NCBI GenBank assembly: GCA_004195045.1
Contig: SGBC01000003.1
Location: 124,001 to 188,000, forward strand
DNA: 64,000 nt
DNA from: Candidatus Acididesulfobacter guangdongensis
Lineage (GTDB): Bacteria; SZUA-79; Acidulodesulfobacterales; Acidulodesulfobacteraceae
Reading direction: 5' to 3'
Part shown: piece after piece, positions 53,609 to 63,296 of the stretch
How positions within the stretch are numbered: position 1 is the first letter of the stretch
Layout: each line of letters begins with the position of its first letter
Notes under the pieces: generated by a model
The model's database searches: none
The model's input: only the letters and a program-made list of their open reading frames with translations
Told to the model about the DNA's origin: nothing
Position numbers and translations under genes: made by a program

Positions 53609-53986
53609 ATGACAAATACAGAAAAAAATCTTACGGAAGCATTCGCAGGCGAATCTCAGGCAAACAGAAAATATACCGCATGGGCTAGGCAGGCAGACGC
53701 CGAAGGTTACCCTGAGGTTGCCGAACTTTTTAGGTCTATAGCAGAGGGGGAAACAGCCCACGCTTTAGGTCATTTTAATCATATGAACGGTATAAAAACT
53801 ACGCCGGAAAATTTAAAAAAAGCTATAGAAGGGGAAAAGTACGAAGTACGCGAAATGTATCCGCGAATGGCTAAAGAAGCTCGCGAGGAAGGACTGGAAG
53901 AAATTGCAAAATGGTTTGACATGGTGGGAAGGGCAGAAAGTGCACATATGAAAGCTTTTGAAAAAGTTTTAGCAGAAATTGAATAA
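53609..53986 (+). CDS. Rubrerythrin, ferritin-like domain only
   Basis: This 125-residue protein has the four-helix diiron domain of rubrerythrin: LTEAFAGESQANRKY, then EGETAHALGHFNHM, then EVREMYPRMAKEAREEG and RAESAHMKAF, with the usual Glu and His ligands. The C-terminal rubredoxin domain (about 40 residues) is missing, as in short peroxide-scavenging relatives. It lies 58 bp after shdrB2, so it may be expressed with it and protect its iron-sulfur clusters. AAGGTAAGG precedes the ATG. Confidence 0.93.
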   Translation: MTNTEKNLTEAFAGESQANRKYTAWARQADAEGYPEVAELFRSIAEGETAHALGHFNHMNGIKTTPENLKKAIEGEKYEVREMYPRMAKEAREEGLEEIAKWFDMVGRAESAHMKAFEKVLAEIE

Positions 53987-54212
53987 TAAACAATATTAAA
54001 AATAAATAATATATAAAATAATATATAAAATATTAGGTAAAAATATTAATAATATATACGACATTAAATAAATAAAAAATATACGACTGATAATATTAAA
54101 TAAGAAATATTTTTTAAATTTATTAAATGTAAATAAAAAATATACGTATAATAATTATATAAGAAATATTTTTTAAATCATTAAATCTACAATCTGCTTA
54201 AATGTAAATCTA

Positions 54213-55760
54213 TCAGAATGTTTTTGATGCGAATTTCTTAAATAAATATTTATTTTTATAGAGGAAATCGTATAGACCGTAAATCTTTACGGTCCTGACT
54301 TTTTGTCCTTGATGGCGTATAGTTATTGTCTTGAGCAGTTTATATCTTTTAAAATTGGAGGACAATTTTTTTTCTATATGTTTGCCGTATTTCGTATCTA
54401 TAACATATAAAAAATTTTGTCCTTTTTTTGTTTTAAAATTATTCCATAAACTATATTCGTTATTTCTTTTGAAATAATTAAAAGAATATGTTTCCGGTTG
54501 TCCTTTCATGTAATAGGCAAGTTCGCTTGCAACTTGAAATCTTCTTGCAGAAATTAAAAAATTGTCTTTTTTATCAGCCGCTGCGATTTTATCAACGTCA
54601 AAGGCTAATTTTCTCCACCCCAGAACATCACGCACAGGACTTTTGTCTAATTTGAATTTTATTATCGGATAAGACGGTTCAATGAAAATTAATACCGAAA
54701 ATAAAAGTCCTACAATAATAGAAAAAGATAACGCAGAAGCCGCAAGTTTTTTTGAAATGTTTTTTTTAAGTCTGTTGCTGTAATATTTAAAAAATAACAG
54801 ACTTGCCATTATATATGCCGGAAAATATAAAAAAACAGGCCAGTTAGGCTGTACCTCCGTTTTTGTGCACTGGTATAAAAAATATGCAAACGGTACAAGG
54901 GCTGAAACAGAAAGCGCAAGATATATATCGTCTTTATTTTTTATTCCCTTGTAAAATCCGTAAAACATAGAAAATATTAAAATAATAAAAATAAACGGTG
55001 AAAAAATGCCTGCCTGAGAGCCTATAAATAAAAGCAGATTATGAATAAATGCATTAAAATTTACGTGATTTCCGGATAAAGTAAATAAATGTCTTAACGA
55101 TGCATAATCATTTAAATAATTCCATATAATTACAGGAGAGAACAAAAGCAAAGATATTAAAAAAGCAATATACGGCTCTTTTCTCAATAAGTATTTTCTA
55201 TAATTTTTGCTTAGCAGAAAGAATAAAAAAACAATAGGATATAAAAAAACCGCAGTATATTTGCTTAACAGTGCAAGTCCTGTGGCAGCTCCAATTAAAT
55301 AAATATAATAATCTTTTTTAAAGAGTATTAGGTAAATTAAAAAAAAAATGGAAAGCGAAAAAAATAAAAGCTGTGCGTCTCCGTAAACTATAAGGATTGA
55401 ACCTATATTAAATATCGGTATGACATTAAGCAGTACCGCAGCGCCGAGGCTGTATGTTTTATTGGATGTTAATTTTTGCAGTATAATATAAACAAACAGT
55501 GAGATAAGCAGTGAAATTACGGGAGCGCCCAATCTTACAAAAAATTGAGAATTAAGTTTTCCGAAAAAAGTTGTTAACGCAATAATATATGCAATCATGG
55601 GAGACATATCGTAATATGAAAGCGAAAGATGCCGCGACCACTGCCAGTAATAAGTTTCTTCCGGAATCAGGTCGATATGGGTAATAAAGATAATCCTGAA
55701 AATAAATAGAACAATTAAGAAACCGAATAGAAAATTTGTGATTAGTTTGTTTTTATTCAT
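54213..55760 (-). CDS. GT-C family glycosyltransferase (PMT/ArnT-like)
   Basis: The 515-residue membrane protein has about eleven membrane segments and starts with the GT39/GT83-type loop EETYYWQWSRHLSLSYYDMSP, where the acidic residue and SYYD region contact the lipid-linked donor. These enzymes move a sugar from a polyprenyl phosphate carrier onto lipid A, protein or another envelope acceptor. The C-terminal 120 residues are a soluble outer domain. The acceptor is unknown; the nearby pilus genes make glycosylated pilin a possible target. It is transcribed away from pilM. Confidence 0.85.
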   Translation of the reverse strand: MNKNKLITNFLFGFLIVLFIFRIIFITHIDLIPEETYYWQWSRHLSLSYYDMSPMIAYIIALTTFFGKLNSQFFVRLGAPVISLLISLFVYIILQKLTSNKTYSLGAAVLLNVIPIFNIGSILIVYGDAQLLFFSLSIFFLIYLILFKKDYYIYLIGAATGLALLSKYTAVFLYPIVFLFFLLSKNYRKYLLRKEPYIAFLISLLLFSPVIIWNYLNDYASLRHLFTLSGNHVNFNAFIHNLLLFIGSQAGIFSPFIFIILIFSMFYGFYKGIKNKDDIYLALSVSALVPFAYFLYQCTKTEVQPNWPVFLYFPAYIMASLLFFKYYSNRLKKNISKKLAASALSFSIIVGLLFSVLIFIEPSYPIIKFKLDKSPVRDVLGWRKLAFDVDKIAAADKKDNFLISARRFQVASELAYYMKGQPETYSFNYFKRNNEYSLWNNFKTKKGQNFLYVIDTKYGKHIEKKLSSNFKRYKLLKTITIRHQGQKVRTVKIYGLYDFLYKNKYLFKKFASKTF

Positions 55761-56268
55761 TAATAAAAATTGAATGATAATACATCAGTAATAGGATGTT
55801 ATGGTGTAATTATGATTATTGTTATGTAAATGTATTAATAAGTACATTATTATGTCTTTTATACAGACAGCTATTTGTATAAACAGCTAAAATAAATATC
55901 ATATACGATTTTTATTTAAAATTCAAAACAAAAAAGAAAAAAATGCAGAATTATTTTTTTAAACATATTTAAACGTATAGGTCTATTTTTTTTATTTTAG
56001 GTCTATTCTTTTTATTTAATGTGCGCAAAATTTAAAGATTTTAATAAAAAATAATAAGAATAGCAAGAATAACAAAAATAGCTTGACATTTGTTTTGACT
56101 TATTTTATCTTAATATTGTAATTAATTTGTAATTAATTTAATATTGTAATTAATTGTGTAGTTTTGTAACTGGTTAATTATGTTATAATGCTTTTAGTTA
56201 GCTAGTTAATTAATTAATTATGTCATAATTTATAATAATAATGATTATTTTTATACGGTAAATGTCTA
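55761..56268. other. 508-bp divergent gap before pilM
   Basis: Very AT-rich. Besides the promoter at 56083-56111 there is a repeat AATATTGTAATTAATT near 56113 and 56142. No other feature is recognisable. Confidence 0.5.
56083..56111 (+). promoter_or_regulatory. Sigma-70-like promoter for the pilM operon
   Basis: A perfect -35 TTGACA (56083-56088), a 17-base spacer and a -10-like TATCTT (56106-56111) lie about 160 bp before pilM. Confidence 0.5.
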
Positions 56269-57339
56269 ATGGGTTTTAAAATTAATTTATCATCAAAAAA
56301 AATGGTCGGCATAGATATAGGATATAGTTCTATTAAAATATTGGAATTATCCAGAGCGGGCAGCAAATACACATTAGATTCCATAGATTTAATCAACCTC
56401 CCGTCAGGAATTGTTTCCGACGGATTTCTGAAAGACCATGCGTCGGCTATTTCATACATTAAAAGTTCTTTTGCTAATCACAGCATGAAAGACAAGAATG
56501 TTGTTATATCTATTCCCTGCAAGCATGTTATTATAAAAAATATAGATATGCCTAAAATGAAAGAATCGGAACTTGATTCCGCTATTTTTTACGAAGCTCA
56601 GCAATATATAACTTACGACATTAAGGAAGTATCTTTTGACTATGAAATATTGGGCGATTCTGCCGCAGATGCAGGCAGCAATCTGATAATGATTATCGCC
56701 GGCAAAAAAGATATTATAAATGATAGGGTCGATTTAATGAATGAATGCGGTTTGTATTCGCCTATAGTGGATGTTGACTGCATAGCTACGGAAAATATGT
56801 TTAATTTTAATTATCCCGAAGAAACGGATCAGATGGCCGGAATTATAAAAGTAGGAGCGACTGAGACCAATGTTCATATTGTCAATAAAGGTTTTAACCT
56901 ATTTAGAAGAGACATACCCATCGGAGGGGTTAATATTACCGAAGAAATAGCAAAAAAATTTCAGATGGATTTTAATGAGGCGGAAAATGTTAAAACCGGC
57001 GGCATTGAAAAAAGAGACGAAAATTTCAAAACCAATTATATGATATATATAAATATGATTGTTGCAAGAATAACATCAGAGATACAGAGAACGATAGACT
57101 ATTTTGCGGCTAATAACGATAAACAGTATCCTAAAAAAATATTTCTCACGGGCGGTTCTGCTATGCTTTCAGGTCTTTCCGGAGATATAGAATCTAAACT
57201 TAATATACCAGTTTCAATCATTAATCCGTTTAGAAAAATTGTTTTTGGCAATAATATCGGCGATACAAGTTTTATAGAATCTAAATATTCGCTTTTCGGC
57301 GTTGCAGTCGGTTTGGCAGTCAGAGGGTTAGAGCCATGA
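56269..57339 (+). CDS. pilM: Type IV pilus assembly protein PilM
   Basis: PilM is the cytoplasmic actin-like ring protein that holds PilN. The 356-residue protein has the actin/FtsA-fold marks: MVGIDIGYSSIKILEL near 12, EAQQYITYDIKEVSFDYE near 110, and FLTGGSAMLSGLSGDIESKL near 300. Its stop overlaps the pilN start by 4 bp (ATGA). It leads the run pilM-pilN-pilOP-pilQ. Confidence 0.95.
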   Translation: MGFKINLSSKKMVGIDIGYSSIKILELSRAGSKYTLDSIDLINLPSGIVSDGFLKDHASAISYIKSSFANHSMKDKNVVISIPCKHVIIKNIDMPKMKESELDSAIFYEAQQYITYDIKEVSFDYEILGDSAADAGSNLIMIIAGKKDIINDRVDLMNECGLYSPIVDVDCIATENMFNFNYPEETDQMAGIIKVGATETNVHIVNKGFNLFRRDIPIGGVNITEEIAKKFQMDFNEAENVKTGGIEKRDENFKTNYMIYINMIVARITSEIQRTIDYFAANNDKQYPKKIFLTGGSAMLSGLSGDIESKLNIPVSIINPFRKIVFGNNIGDTSFIESKYSLFGVAVGLAVRGLEP

Positions 57340-57953
57340 TTATAAAAATAAATCTAAATAAAAAACAGAAGTCCAAAAAATTCAAACCGCAAGTTGATAA
57401 AAGCAGTATTATTTCTTTTATTCCTTACATAGTCGTTCCGATAGTAGCGGCGGCGGCGGCAGTTTATTTTATGCAGTCTTTCGTTCAGAATAAAATAAAT
57501 AATGTAACGAATAATATTGCTTCATATAATTCAAAAATCTCCGTATTAATGCCAAAAGTTCAAAAAGTTGTTGCGATAAGAAAAGTACAGAGCCAGATAC
57601 TTCAAAAAATTAATATTATTAAAACATTAAAAAAAGAGCAGCAGGGACCTATAGGTTATACGTTTTCTCTCACAGGTGCTATTCCAAAATTTGCGTGGAT
57701 AAATTCTTTGAAATCAGATAACGGCAATATCAGCATAAGCGGGGTGGCTTTAGACGGTCAGGTAGTGTCCATGTTTATGAAAAAAATAAAGAAAACCGGA
57801 TTTTTTAATTCTATTAACTTGATACAGACAGCTCAGACCAAAAAACAGGATTTAAACTTACAAAATTTTAGCCTTACTATGAAAAGTAAATATAAAAAAC
57901 CTGAATCTAAGCTAAACTCTAAAAATATAGTAAAAAAATCTGTTGTTAAATAG
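57336..57953 (+). CDS. pilN: Type IV pilus assembly protein PilN
   Basis: The 205-residue protein starts with the PilN N-terminal motif IIKINLNKKQ (the part that binds PilM), then one membrane segment (about 28-48), a coiled coil (about 50-85) and a periplasmic ferredoxin-like domain. It joins the inner ring to the PilO/PilP layer. A 4-bp overlap with pilM indicates translational coupling. Confidence 0.93.
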   Translation: MIIKINLNKKQKSKKFKPQVDKSSIISFIPYIVVPIVAAAAAVYFMQSFVQNKINNVTNNIASYNSKISVLMPKVQKVVAIRKVQSQILQKINIIKTLKKEQQGPIGYTFSLTGAIPKFAWINSLKSDNGNISISGVALDGQVVSMFMKKIKKTGFFNSINLIQTAQTKKQDLNLQNFSLTMKSKYKKPESKLNSKNIVKKSVVK

Positions 57954-58000
57954 CCTTAAGTAAAGAATTTTTTTAATTCGGCAGGTCAATTATTAAAAAT

Positions 58001-58100
58001 AGGCAAACAATAATAAAAAATAGCAAGCAATAATATAAATAGGCAAACAATAATAAAAATATAAAACAAGCGTAATCGGAAATAGGCAGATAATAATGAA
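58001..58100. repeat. About 20-bp tandem repeat before pilOP
   Basis: AGGCAAACAATAATAAAAAT-like units start near 58001, 58022, 58041 and, incomplete, 58084. The last unit runs into the start codon. Confidence 0.75.
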
Positions 58101-59187
58101 TCTAAATGTTAAAAATATAAATTTGAAAAGTAAAATATTTATAGGAATTGTTGCGGGCGCTGTTATTTTTATTGCGATTTTAGCTATTTATTATTTTATG
58201 TTTTTTTCATCGCTGGAGACTTCCTTAAATCAAAAACAGTCGTCGCTAAATATCGTCAAAACCAGATATGCCTCTTATATAACGGAAGTTCGGACTTATC
58301 CGGCTTTAGTAAAGAAACAGAAAAGACTTGAAATAGAATTTTTAAGTTTATTGGCTGAACTTCCTTCTAAAAAGAATATACCGGGTCTTTTAATGGAAGT
58401 TTCAAATTATGCTAAAGCTCTGCATTTAAATTTAGATATGTTTAAACCTGAAAAGGTAGCTCCTAAGAGTTTTTATGAAGCAGTGCCTTTTTCAATGAGT
58501 ATAAGCGGGTCATTTTTCAACGTCTATAAATTTTTTTACAAACTTGCGGATATGAATAGAATCGTTGATGTTCACAATGTGTCTATTGCCGGCAGTGCTT
58601 CTAAACATAACGTTGCGGTGAGTTTTAACGGTACGACTTTTTCTTTTATAGGCGTTATGCCAAAATTATTAACTACCGGAAATATCAAAAAAAGCGGCGC
58701 AGGCACTATAAAACACCGTAATGGGAACAATAAAGGATTAAAGTATGAGTATAATAAGAACAAAAACATAACAAGCAAAAGCGATAACAATATTAATAGA
58801 AACAGTAGTCTGGCGAAAAAAATAGAACTGTTAAAGCATAAGAATTTAACGGTAAATCCGTATCCGTACAATTTAGCCAGGAATCCGTTTAGGACGTTTT
58901 TATATGCGCAAAAACCGAATGTATCTTTCAAATACGGCGAACTGCCGCTGCTGCAATACAGTTTGTCGTCGCTTCATATCGTGGGCATAATGGAAAAAAG
59001 CGGAAAGTATTACGCTATGGTTTCGACGCCTGACGGAAGGTCATATATAGTAACCGCAGGTTCTATTATGGGCGTCAATAGAGCAAGAATAACGGATATT
59101 ACCGAAAATTCTATTGTTTTATCTGAAAAAACATATAATCAGTTAGGGCAGATGCGCACAGTTAATTATGTAATGAGCATGAAATAA
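58096..59187 (+). CDS. PilO-PilP fusion protein
   Basis: The 363-residue protein is longer than PilO alone (about 200). It has a cytoplasmic tip, one membrane segment (about 15-35), a coiled coil and PilO-type ferredoxin-like domain (to about 200), then an Asn/Lys-rich linker (about 205-250) and a C-terminal domain (about 260-363) with NPFRTFL, LPLLQYSLSSLHIVGIM, YAMVSTPDGRSYIVTAGSIMGVNRARITDITENSIVL, which is PilP-like. Here PilP would be tethered to the inner membrane by PilO, not by its own lipid anchor. No separate pilP gene stands before pilQ. Confidence 0.85.
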   Translation: MNLNVKNINLKSKIFIGIVAGAVIFIAILAIYYFMFFSSLETSLNQKQSSLNIVKTRYASYITEVRTYPALVKKQKRLEIEFLSLLAELPSKKNIPGLLMEVSNYAKALHLNLDMFKPEKVAPKSFYEAVPFSMSISGSFFNVYKFFYKLADMNRIVDVHNVSIAGSASKHNVAVSFNGTTFSFIGVMPKLLTTGNIKKSGAGTIKHRNGNNKGLKYEYNKNKNITSKSDNNINRNSSLAKKIELLKHKNLTVNPYPYNLARNPFRTFLYAQKPNVSFKYGELPLLQYSLSSLHIVGIMEKSGKYYAMVSTPDGRSYIVTAGSIMGVNRARITDITENSIVLSEKTYNQLGQMRTVNYVMSMK

Positions 59188-59387
59188 AATGTTGAAATGT
59201 TCAGATAAAGACAACAGTAATATTGGCAGTAATTATAATATAATAATAATATATATATAATTATAATGATATAATGCATGGAGAGAGCAATTTATACACA
59301 GTCGGCTGTCGATAAATAATGTACATGAAATAAAATAGCGTATATAAATTTAGTATGAAATAGGAACGGTTAAGGAGCGCTGGAGGC

Positions 59388-60827
59388 ATGATGAATAAAG
59401 AAGCATCAGAAAAAAACATAGAGAAGAATGAAAATGATAACACTAAAGCGATATTTACGGCGAAGGGACTTATTTTTCTATCGGCTGTATTTCTATCGGT
59501 CTTTTTATTTTTAACACTTATATTATTTCAGGCAAATTCATTTGCCAAAAATTTTGCAGGCATTTCAGGACAGAAAACGGTAAGGAAATTATTTGTCGAC
59601 CCCTCAACTATGCGTGTGAGTTTTGATTTTCAAAATGCAAGTTTGGTTGATGTCATACGAATGATTGCAAAAGTTTCAAATATGAATGTTTTGATCGGTT
59701 CTGACGTAAAAGGCTCAGTTACCATGAAAATGCATAATGTTCCTCTAAAGGACATATTTTCAGTCATACTTGACGCCTATGGACTTGGAATAGTCAAAAA
59801 AGACGGTATATATTACATTAATTCGTCAAGTTCTATTGCTTCCGTCGTTTCAGCGCAAAAAAGAGCAAAGGCTATATCGGGACAGAAAATAACTAAAATT
59901 ATTCCTGTAAATTATGTAAATGTTGCCGGTTTAATTCCTAAAGTGAAAACAGTGCTGAGTCCTGAAGGCAAGGTTATGGTCGACAAGTCAATGCATGCGC
60001 TTATTGTGACCGATATTAAGCAAAATGTTATAAAAGCCGAAAATCTCGTAAAGGAGCTTGACAGAAGAACCCCTGAGGTTGAAATTATAGCCAAAATGGT
60101 TGAAGTTGACCAGTCATATTCTACGCAATTGGGTATTAACTGGGAAGGGGGCTATGCAGCCGCTACTCCGGGCAATACAAATATGGCTGCTGCGCCAAAT
60201 TATTTTGCCGGTCAGCTGGCTGGTACGCCGGCAGGACCAGGACTTATTACTCCGACTGCAGGCGCTCCGACATTAACAACGCCGTCGCCGGGAACTTTTT
60301 CGGTAGGAATAGTAAATCAATATGCAAGCATTACCGCAACGCTGCAGGCTCTGGAAAGTTTAGCCAAAGCTACAAGTATTGCGTCGCCTAAAGTCATAGT
60401 TCTTAATAATCAGACGGCTACCATCGCCAAAGGAGAAACATTATATCTGCCCTCTGTAGCAGGCGTAGGAGCAGTTGCGGCTCCTCAGGCTATTACAGCG
60501 CAGATATCTCTTTCAATAACACCGCATATTATGTCTAACGGCAGCGTGAAGCTTACGATAAATTCGTCAAATGACTCTGTTGCGCCGCCCGTTTCAGGGG
60601 CTCAGGCGACATTAGACACGGAAAGCGCAAATTCTACCGTTATAGTTAATAACAATGATACGGTAGCCATAGGCGGAGTTTATGAATTAAACAAAAGCAC
60701 ATCGACGAGCGGTATTCCCGGACTTATGGATATTCCGCTTTTAGGCTGGCTCTTTAAATCCAGAAGCATCAGCTATTCAAAAGACCAGTTGTTGATTTTC
60801 ATTACGCCTAAGATTATAAAAGGCTGA
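59388..60827 (+). CDS. pilQ: PilQ secretin, short form
   Basis: PilQ forms the outer-membrane pore for the pilus. The 479-residue protein has an N-terminal signal or anchor segment (about 24-50), an STN/N0 domain (VSFDFQNASLVDVIRMIAKVSNMNVLIGSDVKG near 75-110), an N1 domain (near 150-220) and the C-terminal secretin domain, ending RSISYSKDQLLIFITPKII. The AMIN domains common in longer PilQ proteins are absent. GGAGG sits very near this ATG; a second ATG at 59391 is equally possible. Confidence 0.92.
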   Translation: MMNKEASEKNIEKNENDNTKAIFTAKGLIFLSAVFLSVFLFLTLILFQANSFAKNFAGISGQKTVRKLFVDPSTMRVSFDFQNASLVDVIRMIAKVSNMNVLIGSDVKGSVTMKMHNVPLKDIFSVILDAYGLGIVKKDGIYYINSSSSIASVVSAQKRAKAISGQKITKIIPVNYVNVAGLIPKVKTVLSPEGKVMVDKSMHALIVTDIKQNVIKAENLVKELDRRTPEVEIIAKMVEVDQSYSTQLGINWEGGYAAATPGNTNMAAAPNYFAGQLAGTPAGPGLITPTAGAPTLTTPSPGTFSVGIVNQYASITATLQALESLAKATSIASPKVIVLNNQTATIAKGETLYLPSVAGVGAVAAPQAITAQISLSITPHIMSNGSVKLTINSSNDSVAPPVSGAQATLDTESANSTVIVNNNDTVAIGGVYELNKSTSTSGIPGLMDIPLLGWLFKSRSISYSKDQLLIFITPKIIKG

Positions 60828-60945
60828 GTTGTTTCTATTTTGCGCTTGATTTTGTACTGTACATACAATATACTTTTAGTATTAGCGGGATACTAACGTT
60901 ATAAACTCATAATCAAGCCTTTAAAAATTATATTAATTCAATTTA

Positions 60946-61818
60946 ATGTTGACCGATGTTCAAAATTCAAAGGATAAAAGAGGCATACCCATAGATAAAG
61001 TGGGGATAAAAAACCTGCATTATCCCATATCCGTTCTTGATAAAAAAAAGTCTTTTCAGCACACCGTAGCCGATATAAATATGTACGTTGATCTTCCTCA
61101 TTACTTTAAAGGAACTCATATGAGCCGTTTTTTAGAGGTTTTAAACGAGTACAGAGGCGAGATAAGCATAGTCAGTTTTCCGGATATTTTAAGAAAAATT
61201 AAAAAAGTTTTAAATGCAGGCTCGGCATCCGTCGAAATTGAATTTCCTTATTTTATCGAAAAAACCGCTCCTGTCAGCGGAAAAAAAAGCCTTATGGAGT
61301 ATATCTGCAGTTATAAAGGTACAATAAAAAATAAAAAAGCAGAATGCAACAATAATAACAACAATAACAGCAACAATGATAACAGCAACGACAACAATAC
61401 TACCAATGACAACAATAATAATGAGGATGAAAGCATTATTATAATCGGTATAAAAGTACCAATAAATACCTTATGTCCATGTTCTAAAGAAATATCTAAA
61501 TACGGAGCGCATAATCAAAGAGGGGTCGTTTCCGTTTCACTTAAATTTTCGAAGCTAATATGGTTCGAGGATATAATAAACGATGTGGAATCATGCGCGA
61601 GCGCTCCCATATATTCTCTTTTAAAAAGAGCTGACGAAAGATTTTTAACCGAACATGCTTATGAGAATCCTATGTTTGTGGAGGATATAGTGAGATGCGT
61701 GGCAGATATATTAAAGAAAAATAAGAATATCGAATGGTTCAGGGTTGAGGCTGAAAACTTTGAGAGCATTCATAATCATAATGCTTATGCAATGACGGAA
61801 AGCAGATATGAAGATTAA
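60946..61818 (+). CDS. folE2: GTP cyclohydrolase FolE2 with poly-Asn insertion
   Basis: FolE2 makes dihydroneopterin triphosphate from GTP, the first step to folate and queuosine. Family marks are visible: the N-terminal DKRGIPIDKVGIKNLHYPI, HMSRFLEVLNEY, NTLCPCSKEISKYGAHNQR (metal and active site) and FRVEAENFESIHNHNAYA near the end. A run of Asn, with Asp, Ser and Thr (bases 61348-61422, about 25 residues), is inserted before the catalytic Cys motif. The core is otherwise normal in length. Confidence 0.94.
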   Translation: MLTDVQNSKDKRGIPIDKVGIKNLHYPISVLDKKKSFQHTVADINMYVDLPHYFKGTHMSRFLEVLNEYRGEISIVSFPDILRKIKKVLNAGSASVEIEFPYFIEKTAPVSGKKSLMEYICSYKGTIKNKKAECNNNNNNNSNNDNSNDNNTTNDNNNNEDESIIIIGIKVPINTLCPCSKEISKYGAHNQRGVVSVSLKFSKLIWFEDIINDVESCASAPIYSLLKRADERFLTEHAYENPMFVEDIVRCVADILKKNKNIEWFRVEAENFESIHNHNAYAMTESRYED

Positions 61819-61862
61819 ATTGTAAATCATAAATTATAAAATCTAACGGGGCTTAAAAAAAT

Positions 61863-63203
61863 ATGCTAAGGCTTATGACGGCAGGCGAATCTCACGGAAA
61901 AGGGCTTGTCACGATAATAGACAACTTTCCTTCAGGTGTTAAAATAGATGAAAATTTTATAAATGAAAAGTTATCTCTGAGACAGTCAGGCTACGGCAGA
62001 GGAGCAAGGCAAAAGATAGAAACGGACAGGATAGAGTTTATATCCGGTGTCAGAGGCGGGTTTACAACCGGTTCGCCCATTTCTTTTTTCATTAAAAACA
62101 GGGATTATGAAAATTGGAAGGATAGAATGGATATTTGCAAACCTGTTCCGGAGGATATTAAAATACATATTCCGAGACCGGGTCATGCTGATTTTGCAGG
62201 TTCCATAAAATACAATCTCGATGATATAAGAAACGTCTTAGAGCGTTCAAGCGCCAGAGAGACGGCTTCCAGGGTTGCGGCAGGCGCTATATGCGAACTT
62301 CTTTTAATGGAGTTTGACATACGGTTTTCTTCAGCCGTTTTAAGCATTGGCGGTATAGGATGTACAGATGCAAGTTTAGATAAAAAAGATAATACAAACC
62401 GTGCAGACTGCAGAAAAAGCTGCACAGACGATAACAACGATGCGGAAAAAAGTAAAGTTGAAGGAAGAGCAATAATGGACGTCGATGAAGATGCCGCTGA
62501 ATTATCCATTGATTTATTTGACGATGAAATTTTACTAAATATCCGTAATTCTGACTTGCGAATGCCTTTTCCGGAGCAGGAACAGAAAGTAAGGAAATTA
62601 ATAGACGGGTTAAAAAAAGAAGGCGATACGACTGGCGGTATTATTATGGTACAGGCTAAAAATGTTCCTATAGGTCTCGGGAGTTTTACCCAATGGGATG
62701 AAAAATTAGACGCGCATATTGCGATGTCCATGATGAGTATTCAGGCGATAAAAAGCGTGGAAATAGGCGCAGGCACAAAAGCAGGTTATATGCTCGGTTC
62801 TGATTTTCAAGATTCTATCTATTGCAGCAGCCGTACCGGTATTAAAAAGTGTTCCGACGAGGGAACAATAAGAAAAAAATATTATAGAAAAACAGATAAT
62901 GCGGGAGGTATAGAAGGCGGAATGTCAAACGGCGAGATTATTTCCGTTGAATGCGCAATGAAGCCTATTCCGACACTTATGAAACCGTATTTGGATACTG
63001 TTAATTTGACGACCTGCGAACAGGAAAAAGCTTTTCTTGAGCGAAGTGATGTTTGCGCTGTTCCGGCTGCTTCAATAGTATGCGAATCAGCCCTTGCATT
63101 TACAATATGCCTTTTCTTTCTTAAAAAATTCGGCGGCGACAGCGTTGAAGAAATAAAACGTAATTACGAAGGATATACAGGGCAGATTTTCAAGGAAAAA
63201 TAA
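61863..63203 (+). CDS. aroC: Chorismate synthase
   Basis: AroC converts EPSP to chorismate using reduced FMN, the last step of the shikimate route. Key regions: TAGESHGKGLVTIIDNFPSG at the start, RQSGYGRGARQKIETD, RPGHADFAGSIKYN, SSARETASRVAAGAI, and a late NAGGIEGGMSNGE. At 446 residues it is longer than the usual 360-390; the extra part is an Asp/Asn/Lys-rich segment at about residues 175-205 (bases 62385-62475). It is followed by aroK. Confidence 0.95.
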   Translation: MLRLMTAGESHGKGLVTIIDNFPSGVKIDENFINEKLSLRQSGYGRGARQKIETDRIEFISGVRGGFTTGSPISFFIKNRDYENWKDRMDICKPVPEDIKIHIPRPGHADFAGSIKYNLDDIRNVLERSSARETASRVAAGAICELLLMEFDIRFSSAVLSIGGIGCTDASLDKKDNTNRADCRKSCTDDNNDAEKSKVEGRAIMDVDEDAAELSIDLFDDEILLNIRNSDLRMPFPEQEQKVRKLIDGLKKEGDTTGGIIMVQAKNVPIGLGSFTQWDEKLDAHIAMSMMSIQAIKSVEIGAGTKAGYMLGSDFQDSIYCSSRTGIKKCSDEGTIRKKYYRKTDNAGGIEGGMSNGEIISVECAMKPIPTLMKPYLDTVNLTTCEQEKAFLERSDVCAVPAASIVCESALAFTICLFFLKKFGGDSVEEIKRNYEGYTGQIFKEK

Positions 63204-63207
63204 TATA

Positions 63208-63296
63208 TTTTTTTAATTGGACTTATTGGAGCAGGCAAGACCAAAGAATGAAGAATAATCTTTTTTTAATTGGATTTATGGGAGCAGGTAAAACTG
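63208..63296. repeat. Partial copy of the aroK start in the aroC-aroK gap, offset 53 bp
   Basis: TTTTTTTAATTGGACTTATT (63208) and following bases match 63261-63296 inside aroK at about 30 of 35 positions. The upstream copy would encode the P-loop GAGKT in a frame that ends at TGA 63250. Confidence 0.8.
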
